Origin: Paraburkholderia rhynchosiae
GTDB lineage: Bacteria > Pseudomonadota > Gammaproteobacteria > Burkholderiales > Burkholderiaceae
Direction of reading: 5' to 3'
Length of the DNA stretch: 42,002 nucleotides
NCBI RefSeq assembly: GCF_002879865.1
Contig: NZ_PNXY01000041.1
Span: 1-42,002, forward strand
A model generated the notes under the pieces. The model worked only from the letters and a program-made list of their open reading frames with translations. It was not told the origin of the DNA and searched no databases. The translations under genes were made by a program, and so were the position numbers. Positions 8,035 to 16,210 of this stretch are shown here, one piece after another. Numbering within the stretch: position 1 is the stretch's first letter; each line of letters starts with the position of its first letter.

Positions 8035-9122
8035 GCGCGGCTTTGCGGTGCTTGTGGCGCGGCGCCTGCCACGCCGGCGCCGGCCGTCGCGTGCGAGATG
8101 CCGCGCGAACCGAAGATCAAGCGCTTCTCGAATGCGAACCACGTGAGGCTTGCATAGGCGATGGTGATCGCGAGCGCCAGCGCGGCGGTGACATAGCGGT
8201 TCATCTGCAACGGCCACAGCGCATACAGCACACTCAGATGAACCAGATAGATCGTGTAGCTGATCGTGCCGATATAGACCAGCACCGGATTGCACAACAG
8301 CCGCTTGACGATGCCCTTGCTTTGCAGGGCGATGACCACGACGGACGTGCAAAGCACCAACGAAATGCTATAGAGCCCCGCGTTCGACAGCGGCGTATTT
8401 GCCGCGCGAAAACGCGGAAAGTGCAGATGCAGCCAGGCCAGCGCGGCGAGGGCGGCGATCACGCCCAGCACCGCGACGCCCTTGAACGGTTCGAGCGCGT
8501 GACGATCGCGCCGCACGGCGACCGCGAGCAGCGCGCCGGCCGCAAGCAGATCCATGCGAAACGGCGTCAGGTAATAGATTGGCCAGAACGAATCGAACCA
8601 GGGCGTGGCGACTGCACGCAGCACCGGCACAAGCAGAATCAACGCAGCCGCGACCCACGCGAGCACACGCTCGGGCACGAGCAGAATCACGAACGGCCAG
8701 ACAATATAGAACTGCTCTTCGACCGCCAGCGACCACAACACATTGAGACTGTCGTGTCCGCTCTGATTGAGCGCGTCGCCGATATTGGTCGCAAAAAATG
8801 CATACCACTGCCAGTGCTGCGCCCAGCCGAATCCGAACAGAATTGACGACACCACCATCAAGAGCAGATACGGCGGCAGGATGCGCCGCGCCCGGCGTGC
8901 GTAGAAGTAGCCGAAATACGACTGCTCGCGCGCCTTGCGTTCGAGCAGGATGCCGGTGATCAGAAAGCCGCTCAGAACGAAAAACAGATCGACGCCCATC
9001 CACAACGGCGCTTTCAACGCGTGCTGCGCGAACACCGCGAGTACGGCGATCGCGCGCAAGCCGTCGAGCTGCACGATGCGGCGTGAATGGGAAGGCGCTG
9101 TGGGCAGTGCGCTAGCAGTCAT
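8031..9122 (-). CDS. bceO: acyltransferase 3 family membrane protein (BceO-like)
   Basis: A 363-residue integral membrane O-acyltransferase with about ten membrane segments. The family signatures are visible: QLDGLRAIAVLAVFAQHA with the conserved Arg and His on the first helix, GVDLFFVLSGFLI, the RRARRILPPY motif, and LWSLAVEEQFYIVWP. It would carry an acetyl group across the inner membrane to a sugar hydroxyl of the exopolysaccharide. Translation from 9122 (MTASALPTAPS) is chosen because homology-like sequence begins shortly after; a frame open to 9245 would add 41 residues of no clear character. It heads the minus-strand operon and is translationally coupled to the SGNH hydrolase. Cepacian clusters contain several such acyltransferases (BceO, BceS, BceU); the symbol is from position. 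Confidence 0.85.
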   Translation of the reverse strand: MTASALPTAPSHSRRIVQLDGLRAIAVLAVFAQHALKAPLWMGVDLFFVLSGFLITGILLERKAREQSYFGYFYARRARRILPPYLLLMVVSSILFGFGWAQHWQWYAFFATNIGDALNQSGHDSLNVLWSLAVEEQFYIVWPFVILLVPERVLAWVAAALILLVPVLRAVATPWFDSFWPIYYLTPFRMDLLAAGALLAVAVRRDRHALEPFKGVAVLGVIAALAALAWLHLHFPRFRAANTPLSNAGLYSISLVLCTSVVVIALQSKGIVKRLLCNPVLVYIGTISYTIYLVHLSVLYALWPLQMNRYVTAALALAITIAYASLTWFAFEKRLIFGSRGISHATAGAGVAGAAPQAPQSRA

Positions 9123-9817
9123 GAACCGTCCATGGTGTGAAGCGGAAGAGCCGCGAGAAGCCGCAAGGGTTGCGTGGAGTCGGGAGGCGTTGCGAAAAGC
9201 GAGTCGTGCGGGCAACGGTCGCAAACCGACGCAATGTGAGTGCAATCGATTCTAGGCAAAAGAAAATCGTGAAAAAACGGGAATGAATTCGATAAGTGAA
9301 TCAGATTGAAACAGGGTGTTTCGTTAAGCATTTGCACTCGGTTTTTATGCTGGTGTCGGGCGTATGACTGTGCCCGTAATAAGTGCTGGCAACCCTCGAT
9401 TGCTGCGGTAAGGATGCGTTGGAAGGGTGCGCGGATGCCCCACATACAGAAAGATGCGGACATCTTCAGTTTTAATTCAATTTAAAATTGATTTCTTTCG
9501 CTTTGATTAAGCCGCCGAATATTTTTGAATTATTTTCGATTTTCGTCACGGCGTTTTTTACGCGTAATGTGAGCCGTGCGGATTGGGTGGCCAAGGACGG
9601 CGCGTGCGGCACGCACCGCATCGTTGCGACGCTGCATGCCGCCCTGCTTCGCGGCCGCGCGGGCCGTCGCGCGCTTCCAGGTTCGTTCCCAACAGCTTGC
9701 TCCGGCTCATGCCGTCACCTCACTGAATTGCAAATGGTGTGCGTCTGTGAATAGCGCTTGCGTATTCGCGCCACCGCTTTGCTAAAGCACCGTATAGCGT
9801 CGACTGGAGGAATTACC
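9123..9817. promoter_or_regulatory. divergent control region of the two right-hand exopolysaccharide operons
   Basis: A 695-base gap between the divergent acyltransferase and beta-propeller genes. No convincing gene lies in it. From about 9460 to 9560 the sequence is far more AT-rich than anything around it, with TTTTAATTCAATTTAAAATT near 9470 and several A and T runs. Both operons must start here, and the AT-rich core is the likely place for the promoters and for binding of a silencer or activator. I could not assign exact -35/-10 pairs. Confidence 0.5.
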
Positions 9818-12019
9818 TTGCCCCGTTTCACGTTCAATAGCTGGCTCGCGGTATCCGCGTGCGCCGTCGGACTGGCTGCTGCGTCGGCCAGTTTCACGGC
9901 TTGCGCGGAAACGGCCTTGAACGCGAAAACGTCGTGGATCGGCAATACGTTCGGCTTCGGCGACGGCACGTGGGCGCAGATCAACATCACCGCCATCGCG
10001 GTAGCGCCTGACGGCAAGGTCTATACGAACGCGCCGTGGGACGAGAGCGGCGCCGAGGCGAGCGTTTATCAGAACGGCAAGATGCTCGGTTTCGCGGGCG
10101 GCACGCACGGTTGGGGCAACGCGGGCGGCAACGCGATCGCGCTCAATCGCAAGTATGCGTTCGTTGCAATCGCGGTCGGCAACGAAAAAGGCCGGCTGGT
10201 CGAGCAGGGCGTATGGCCCGCAAAGGGCAAGCAGTGGTTCGGCATATCGCGCCGGCAGATCGCCGATACGAAGCGCGCGGCGCCGTTTCAGCCCGCGGCG
10301 AAAGCCGCCGACCCGCATGCGCAACTCGCGGCCGGCTTCCTGATGATGAACGAAGTGCCGACCGGCACCAGCGCCGAGATCGGCGGGCTTGCCGCGAACG
10401 ACACTACGCTCTATGCAGCTAATACGGCGCGCGACCGCGTCGAGGTGTACGACGCTGAATCGATGCAGCAGAAAGCCACGTGGAGCGTGCACGAGCCTGG
10501 CCGCATTGCGCTTGCACCGGACGGCACGCTGTGGGTGCTGAGCGGCACGCGCAACGATCGCGCGCCGCATGTCGAGCATTACACGCAGGCCGGCAAGCGT
10601 ATCGACGAAAATTTCGAGCTGCCCCCCGATACGCTCGCGGTCGATATCGCCGTCGATGCAAAAGGCCGCATTCTGATCGCCGATAACGGCCCGCGTCAGC
10701 AGGTGCTGTTCTTCAGCAAGAACGACGGCCGTTACGAGGAATCAGGCGCGCTCGGCGAGCGGGGCGGCATTTTCAGCGGCGTCGCGGGACGGCCAGGGCC
10801 GCAACGTTTCAACGGGCTCACGGGCGTGGGCGTGGATGCGCGCGGCAACGTCTATGTGTCGACCAACGGCATCGGTCCGCGTTATGAGCCGATTGGCGCG
10901 GGCCTCGGCGCGACGCTCGAAAGCTACGCACCCGACGGTAAGCAGAACTGGCTCGTGCAAGGGCTGCTCTTTGTCGATGGCGCGTGGATCGATCCGTCGC
11001 GCCCGGACAGTGTGTACACCGGCAACAAACGCTTTGAACTCGATCTGTCGAAGCCCGCGAGGCAGGACTGGAAATATGTCGGATTCCTGTCTAATCGTTT
11101 CAGGTATCCGGACGATCCGGTCTTTCACACCGACCAGTATCCCGGCTTGCCGATTGCCCGCAAGCTGAAGGGCCGCACATTCCTGTACCTCACGGACATG
11201 TATGCGGACCATCTGAAGATCTATCGATTCGATCCGCAGCGCGACGGTGAAACGGCGATTCCATCAGGCTTTATCGCGGGCCGCGAGCGCGCGGTCGCGA
11301 AGGTGCCGAATGCGCCGCCGGGCGGCGACTGGATCTGGCGCGACGCGAACGGCGACGGCAAATTCAACACCGACGAATTTGCGCTCAACACGAGCGGCAC
11401 GAAACTCGCGGGCGGCTGGGGCTGGTGGGTCGATACCGCGGGCGACATCTGGCGCACGCGCGACACCAGGGGCATTTATCGCTTTCGCTTCGGCGGTCTC
11501 GATGCGAAGGGGAACCCCGTCTATTCGTATTCGAACCTCACGCAGTACCCGGTGCCGCAACCGTTCACGGAACTGCATCGCGCGATCTACGACCCCGATA
11601 CGGACACGATGTACGTGAGCGGCTACACGCCCGACACGCCGGTCGATCGCGGCTTCTGGAAAGAAGTGGGCCGCGTGCTCGTGCGTTACGACAAATGGTC
11701 GAGCGGCGAGCCGGTGCAGCGCTATTCGATCGCGCTGCCATGGCAGACGCAGAGCAAACCCATCGCCACGATCATCGGCTTGACGGTCGAGGGGCAATAC
11801 ATCTTCGGTGTCGAACCGGTGGGCGCGGTGCACGTGTGGGACAAGGACAGCGGCCGCGAACTCGGCGTGATCCGGCCCGGCCCCGAAGTGGGCGGCGCCT
11901 CAGGATGGGTCGACGTGCCCAACGGTATCAGCGCTGCAAAGCGAGGCAACGGCGAGTACCTCGTGTTCGTCGAAGAAGACGCGCGCGGCAAAGTGTTGAT
12001 GTATCGCTGGAAACCTTGA
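9818..12019 (+). CDS. secreted beta-propeller (NHL/SMP-30-like) protein of the exopolysaccharide cluster
   Basis: A 733-residue exported protein of unknown function. A signal peptide (about 30 residues, ending TACA before ETALN) leads into repeated blade-like units such as ITAIAVAPDGKVYTN, GRIALAPDGTLWVL, DIAVDAKGRILIADNG and GVGVDARGNVYVSTNG, the pattern of NHL or gluconolactonase-type propellers. Near residue 509 the segment DANGDGKFNTDE has the spacing of an EF-hand calcium loop. The start is a TTG at 9818, set by a GGAGG 7 bases upstream; a longer reading would put extra residues before the signal peptide. It is the first gene of an operon with the flippase and BceR. Cepacian clusters have a gene (bceP) in this place, but I cannot confirm it is the same family. 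It may bind, trim or guide the polymer in the periplasm. Confidence 0.7.
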   Translation: MPRFTFNSWLAVSACAVGLAAASASFTACAETALNAKTSWIGNTFGFGDGTWAQINITAIAVAPDGKVYTNAPWDESGAEASVYQNGKMLGFAGGTHGWGNAGGNAIALNRKYAFVAIAVGNEKGRLVEQGVWPAKGKQWFGISRRQIADTKRAAPFQPAAKAADPHAQLAAGFLMMNEVPTGTSAEIGGLAANDTTLYAANTARDRVEVYDAESMQQKATWSVHEPGRIALAPDGTLWVLSGTRNDRAPHVEHYTQAGKRIDENFELPPDTLAVDIAVDAKGRILIADNGPRQQVLFFSKNDGRYEESGALGERGGIFSGVAGRPGPQRFNGLTGVGVDARGNVYVSTNGIGPRYEPIGAGLGATLESYAPDGKQNWLVQGLLFVDGAWIDPSRPDSVYTGNKRFELDLSKPARQDWKYVGFLSNRFRYPDDPVFHTDQYPGLPIARKLKGRTFLYLTDMYADHLKIYRFDPQRDGETAIPSGFIAGRERAVAKVPNAPPGGDWIWRDANGDGKFNTDEFALNTSGTKLAGGWGWWVDTAGDIWRTRDTRGIYRFRFGGLDAKGNPVYSYSNLTQYPVPQPFTELHRAIYDPDTDTMYVSGYTPDTPVDRGFWKEVGRVLVRYDKWSSGEPVQRYSIALPWQTQSKPIATIIGLTVEGQYIFGVEPVGAVHVWDKDSGRELGVIRPGPEVGGASGWVDVPNGISAAKRGNGEYLVFVEEDARGKVLMYRWKP

Positions 12020-12099
12020 TGGAGCAATTCAGCAACACGCGTGCGGCATGCACGCATGACGAACAGAACAGGCAATCGTAGTCGAACCCAGGGCATCCG

Positions 12100-13566
12100 A
12101 TGGACAAAGGCATTCTCAAGAACATAGCGATCAATTTCTTCGGACTGGTGCTGCCGACTTTCGTCTCGCTCGTGACCGTGCCGTCGTATATCAGGCTGCT
12201 TGGGGTCGAGCGCTACGGCGTGATCAGTCTCGTGTGGACGCTGATCGGCTACTTCGGGATTCTCGATCTCGGCATGAGCATGGCCGCGCAGAATCACATC
12301 TCGAAGGCGCGCGCGTCGGGCAACAAGAACGAAAGCGCGCGGGTGTTCTGGAGCGCGACGTGGCTCAATCTCGCGACCGGTGTAATCGGCGGGCTGATCA
12401 TTTATTTCGGCGCGTTTCTGTACACCGCGTATTTCACGAAGGTGTCGCCGCAATTGCAGCACGAGGTGTATATGGCGCTGCCGTGGCTCGCGGTGGCGAT
12501 TCCGATTGCCAACGTCTCATGGGTGTTCGCGGGTGCGATCAACGGTGCGGAACGCTTTGGCATCTACAACACGAATCAGACCATTGGCACGTTTTTGTTC
12601 CAGTTGTTGCCGCTCGGCGCCGCGCTATGGCTGGGCGCGACTTTGCAGAACGTACTCGCTGCCGCCGTGTTCGCGCGAATTCTCGCCGCGATCCTGCTCG
12701 GCCGTTCGGCGCTAAAAGTGCTTGAAATACGCAGTATTCTGCCGCCGCAGCTCGGCGTGGCGAAGGGACTTTTCAACTTCGGCGGCTGGATGCTGATTGC
12801 GAGCGTCACAAACATGATCGCTGAATCGCTCGATCGCGTGATGCTCGGCACGAGTCTCGGCGCGCGCTTCGTCACGTACTACACAGTGCCGCAAAACCTC
12901 GTGACGCGTTTGAACATAGTTCCCACCGCGATGGTGCGCACGCTGTTTCCGAGGCTTTCCGCAGTAGGCCGCGCGGACGCCGACACCATCACGCAGCAGT
13001 CGCTCGAATTTCTCAACGGCGTGTTCACGCCTGTCGCGCTGGTCGCGATGCTCGTGCTCGAACCGTTCCTGCATCTATGGGTGGGCAATGAAATCGCCAC
13101 TGTGGCGGCGCCCGTGGGACGCATCATGATCGTCGCGGTCTGGCTCGTCGGACAGGCAAACGTGACGCGCATTCTGATCCAGTCGCAGGTCAATCCGGCC
13201 ACCGCCGCGCGCGTCGGTTTATTCGAATTGCCCCTGTTTTCAGGGGCTTTGTGGTTCGGCATCGCACATTTCGGTTTGACCGGCGCGGCGGTGACCGTGG
13301 CCGGCCGCGCGCTGTTCGATTACGTGGTGCTGTTGCGACTGTCGGCGATCCGTGCACGACAGATCGCGCTCGACATGCTCGCTCACCTCGCTTTCCTGCT
13401 GGCGAGCCTCTGGCTTTCCAGCTTCCTGCCGGGCCTCGCCATGGCGATCGTGGCCGGCGTATTGATGGTCGGCGCGAACATCGCCTGGTCCATCACCATG
13501 ACCCCCGCCTTGCGCGATCTAGCGCGTTCACTGCTGTTGCGACTGAATCCGAGGAAAAGCGCATGA
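12100..13566 (+). CDS. bceQ: Wzx-type lipid-linked repeat-unit flippase (BceQ-like)
   Basis: A 488-residue polytopic membrane protein with 12 or more predicted helices, starting MDKGILKNIAINFFGLVLPT and carrying the usual early motif YGVISLVWTLIGYFGILDLGM. This is the MATE-like polysaccharide transporter family that moves undecaprenyl-linked repeat units across the inner membrane. It lies 80 bases after the propeller gene and its TGA overlaps the ATG of the bceR gene (ATGA at 13563-13566), so flippase and glycosyltransferase are made together. With the Wzy-like protein at the left end it completes a Wzx/Wzy pathway. Confidence 0.88.
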   Translation: MDKGILKNIAINFFGLVLPTFVSLVTVPSYIRLLGVERYGVISLVWTLIGYFGILDLGMSMAAQNHISKARASGNKNESARVFWSATWLNLATGVIGGLIIYFGAFLYTAYFTKVSPQLQHEVYMALPWLAVAIPIANVSWVFAGAINGAERFGIYNTNQTIGTFLFQLLPLGAALWLGATLQNVLAAAVFARILAAILLGRSALKVLEIRSILPPQLGVAKGLFNFGGWMLIASVTNMIAESLDRVMLGTSLGARFVTYYTVPQNLVTRLNIVPTAMVRTLFPRLSAVGRADADTITQQSLEFLNGVFTPVALVAMLVLEPFLHLWVGNEIATVAAPVGRIMIVAVWLVGQANVTRILIQSQVNPATAARVGLFELPLFSGALWFGIAHFGLTGAAVTVAGRALFDYVVLLRLSAIRARQIALDMLAHLAFLLASLWLSSFLPGLAMAIVAGVLMVGANIAWSITMTPALRDLARSLLLRLNPRKSA

Positions 13567-16028
13567 ACCACGAAGTCCTTGAAGAAGCCGTGCTGCAAGC
13601 TCCGACGCGCAGTGCACTGGCCGAACTCACTACCGTTCCCGGTGTTGAGACGCCCTCGCGGCGCGTCGCTCTGCGCGGCGACAAGACCGTGCGTGTGGCG
13701 ATCGTGCACGACTGGCTCGTCACATATGCGGGCGCTGAGAAGGTGCTCGAACAGATCGTCGCGTGCTTTCCCGATGCCGACCTGTTCAGCCTCGTCGATT
13801 TTCTCGACGACCGCAGCTTTTTGCGCGGCAAGCGCGTCACCACGTCGTTCATCCAGAACCTGCCGCTCGCGCGCACCAGGTACCGGGCCTATCTGCCGCT
13901 GATGCCGCTCGCGATCGAACAGTTGGATGTCTCCGCATACGACGTGGTCATTTCGAGCAGTCACGCGGTGGCCAAAGGCATTCTCACCGGGCCGGATCAG
14001 GTGCATATCAGCTACGTGCATTCGCCGATTCGCTACGCGTGGGATTTGCAGCACCAGTATCTGCAACAGTCGAAGCTGACCAGCGGCCCGAAGTCGGCCA
14101 TGGCGCGGCTGGTCCTGCATTACATCCGCAACTGGGACATCCGCACGTCCAATTCGGTGGATGGCTTCGTCGCGAACTCCGACTTCATTGCGCGGCGGAT
14201 CAAGAAGGTCTATCAGCGCGATGCGCAGGTGATCTTTCCGCCTGTCGACGTCGAAGCCTTCGCGTTATGCACGGAGAAGGAAGACTTCTATCTGACCGCA
14301 TCGCGGATGGTGCCGTACAAGAAGATCGATCTGATCGTCGAAGCGTTCGCGCGGATGCCCGAGAGAAAACTCGTCGTGATCGGCGACGGTCCCGACATGC
14401 AGAAAATCCGTGCAAAGGCGGGGCCGAATGTGGAGATCATGGGCTATCAGCCGTTCAAGGTGCTGAAGGACCGGATGAGCCGCGCGAAGGCTTTCGTGTT
14501 TGCCGCCGAGGAAGACTTCGGAATCTCCGTCGTCGAGGCACAGGCGTGCGGGACGCCGGTGATTGCGTACGGCAAGGGCGGGGCGCTCGAAACCGTGCGC
14601 GATCTATCCGAACCGCGTCCGACCGGCATGTTCTTTGACGAGCAGAGCACGGACTCGATCATTGCCGCGGTCGAGCGTTTCGATGGACACGTGAAGCGTT
14701 TTTCGCCAACAGATTGCCGCGCGAACGCCGAGCGCTTCTCCGCCGCGAATTTCCGCGAACGCTTCTTCGCGCATGTGCGGGCTTCGGTGCCCGTGCTGCG
14801 CAACGCGACGCTGCCGCCCTATGTGCCGTATAAAGCCGAGCCGGCAGCGAACGTGCCGCGCATTCTCGCCGTCGATCAAAGCGGCGTGCTGGGCGGCGCC
14901 GAGTTGTCGCTACTAGAAATCGTGAAGGCACTGCGCTCGCGCATCGAAGTCGTATTGTTCGACGACGGCCCGTTCCGCACGGCGCTCGCCAAAGCGGGCG
15001 TGAGCGTCGAAGTGCTCGACGCGGGCGCGCTGCGCAACGTGCGCAAACAGGGCGGTTCGTTGCCGAAGGGCCAGGCGCTGAAAGGCCTGATGTCGCTCGT
15101 GCGCGCCACGGCGAAACGCGCACGCAACGCCGAAGTGATCTATGCAAACACGCAGCGCGCGATGGTGATCGGCGCGGTCGCCGGCAAGCTCGCGAGGCGA
15201 CCGGTGGTCTGGCATCTGCGCGACATCGTGAGTTCCGAGCATTTCGGCGGCAAGCAACTGGCCATCATCAAATGGTGCGCACGGCTTGGGCTCACGCACG
15301 TGATCGCCAATTCGGCGGCATCGGCGCGCGCATTCGCCGAGCTCACCCATTTCGATGAAAAACGTATCGACGTGGTGTTCAACGGCATTTCCGCCGCGCC
15401 GTTCGACGCCTTGCGCAACGTATCGCAAGCCGCGCTGCGCCAGCGCCTGAATCTGCCGCACGACGCGTTTCTGGTCGGCTCGTTCAGCCGCCTCGCGCGC
15501 TGGAAGGGGCAGCATGTGCTGCTGCAAGCGCTGGTGCTCAATCCGCATATGCATGCGGTGCTAGTCGGTGCGCCGCTCTTCGGCGAGGACCAGTACGAGA
15601 TCGAACTGCACGCGTTCGTCGCCACGCACAATCTCGGCGACCGTGTGCATTTTCTCGGCTTCCAGCACGATATTCCCGCCTGCATGTGCGCGGTCGACGC
15701 GGTCGTGCACACGTCGATCACGCCGGAGCCGTTCGGCCGCGTAATCGTGGAAGGCATGCTCGCGCAGCGGCCGGTGGTGGCGGCGCGCGCGGGCGGCGTG
15801 CTGGAGATCATCGACGACTACGAGAACGGCATGCTGTGCACGCCGGGCGATGCGCAGGCGCTGGCCGACACGCTGGCCGAACTGCGCTCGGACGACGAAC
15901 TGCGCAACAGGCTCGTCAGGAACGGCTATCAGACGGCGCTGCGCCGGTTCGGTACCACGAACTACGTCGAGAGCGTCGAGCGGATTCTGAGGCGCGTGGC
16001 GGGGCCTGGACGGGCTGCCGGCGCGTGA
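13563..16028 (+). CDS. bceR: bifunctional two-domain GT4 glycosyltransferase (BceR)
   Basis: An 821-residue protein made of two complete GT-B glycosyltransferases. Domain 1 (about 42-400) begins VRVAIVHDWLVTYAGAEKVL and has its EX7E pair at E317 and E325 (EDFGISVVE). Domain 2 (about 430-815) begins RILAVDQSGVLGGAELSLLE and has its pair at E722 and E730 (EPFGRVIVE), followed by AGGVLEIIDD. Both donor sites look intact, so it should add two sugars in turn. The ATG at 13563 overlaps the flippase stop, which decides the start; the same frame is open back to 13251 but that part lies within the flippase gene. BceR of the cepacian pathway has the same double architecture. A strong terminator follows. 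Confidence 0.9.
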   Translation: MNHEVLEEAVLQAPTRSALAELTTVPGVETPSRRVALRGDKTVRVAIVHDWLVTYAGAEKVLEQIVACFPDADLFSLVDFLDDRSFLRGKRVTTSFIQNLPLARTRYRAYLPLMPLAIEQLDVSAYDVVISSSHAVAKGILTGPDQVHISYVHSPIRYAWDLQHQYLQQSKLTSGPKSAMARLVLHYIRNWDIRTSNSVDGFVANSDFIARRIKKVYQRDAQVIFPPVDVEAFALCTEKEDFYLTASRMVPYKKIDLIVEAFARMPERKLVVIGDGPDMQKIRAKAGPNVEIMGYQPFKVLKDRMSRAKAFVFAAEEDFGISVVEAQACGTPVIAYGKGGALETVRDLSEPRPTGMFFDEQSTDSIIAAVERFDGHVKRFSPTDCRANAERFSAANFRERFFAHVRASVPVLRNATLPPYVPYKAEPAANVPRILAVDQSGVLGGAELSLLEIVKALRSRIEVVLFDDGPFRTALAKAGVSVEVLDAGALRNVRKQGGSLPKGQALKGLMSLVRATAKRARNAEVIYANTQRAMVIGAVAGKLARRPVVWHLRDIVSSEHFGGKQLAIIKWCARLGLTHVIANSAASARAFAELTHFDEKRIDVVFNGISAAPFDALRNVSQAALRQRLNLPHDAFLVGSFSRLARWKGQHVLLQALVLNPHMHAVLVGAPLFGEDQYEIELHAFVATHNLGDRVHFLGFQHDIPACMCAVDAVVHTSITPEPFGRVIVEGMLAQRPVVAARAGGVLEIIDDYENGMLCTPGDAQALADTLAELRSDDELRNRLVRNGYQTALRRFGTTNYVESVERILRRVAGPGRAAGA

Positions 16029-16064
16029 GGTCAGGGGAAGTGAGGCTCGCGACCTGAACGGCGG

Positions 16065-16095
16065 CGCCTGAGACCGCTGAAGATGGTTTCAGGCG
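16065..16095 (+). repeat. stem-loop after bceR
   Basis: CGCCTGAGACC (16065-16075) pairs with GGTTTCAGGCG (16085-16095), 11 pairs with one G-T, loop of 9. It has no T run and lies before the true terminator, so it may protect the 3' end of the mRNA. Confidence 0.4.
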
Positions 16096-16171
16096 CGGCT
16101 GCAAGCGCGCGACAGATGAAAGATTGACGCGGGGTAGACAGGGACTCGGCCGGTTCCTGTCATTGGCGCAG

Positions 16172-16210
16172 CGGAGCGAAAGTCTCATCGACCTTCGCTC
16201 CGTCTTTTTT
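16172..16210 (+). terminator. intrinsic terminator of the propeller-bceQ-bceR operon
   Basis: A 9-bp perfect stem CGGAGCGAA (16172-16180) with TTCGCTCCG (16194-16202), followed at once by TCTTTTTT. It overlaps the stop codon of the convergent bceS gene. Confidence 0.9.

Noticed and set aside
8035..8352. N-terminal extension of the SGNH hydrolase frame
   Set aside because: It lies within the acyltransferase gene and would bury the signal peptide.
9488..9754. Possible 88-codon gene in the divergent exopolysaccharide gap
   Set aside because: No ribosome site, rare composition change along the frame, and it lies in the AT-rich control region.
13251..13562. N-terminal extension of the bceR frame
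   Set aside because: The region codes for the end of the flippase in another frame; the ATGA overlap and conserved GT4 start support 13563.
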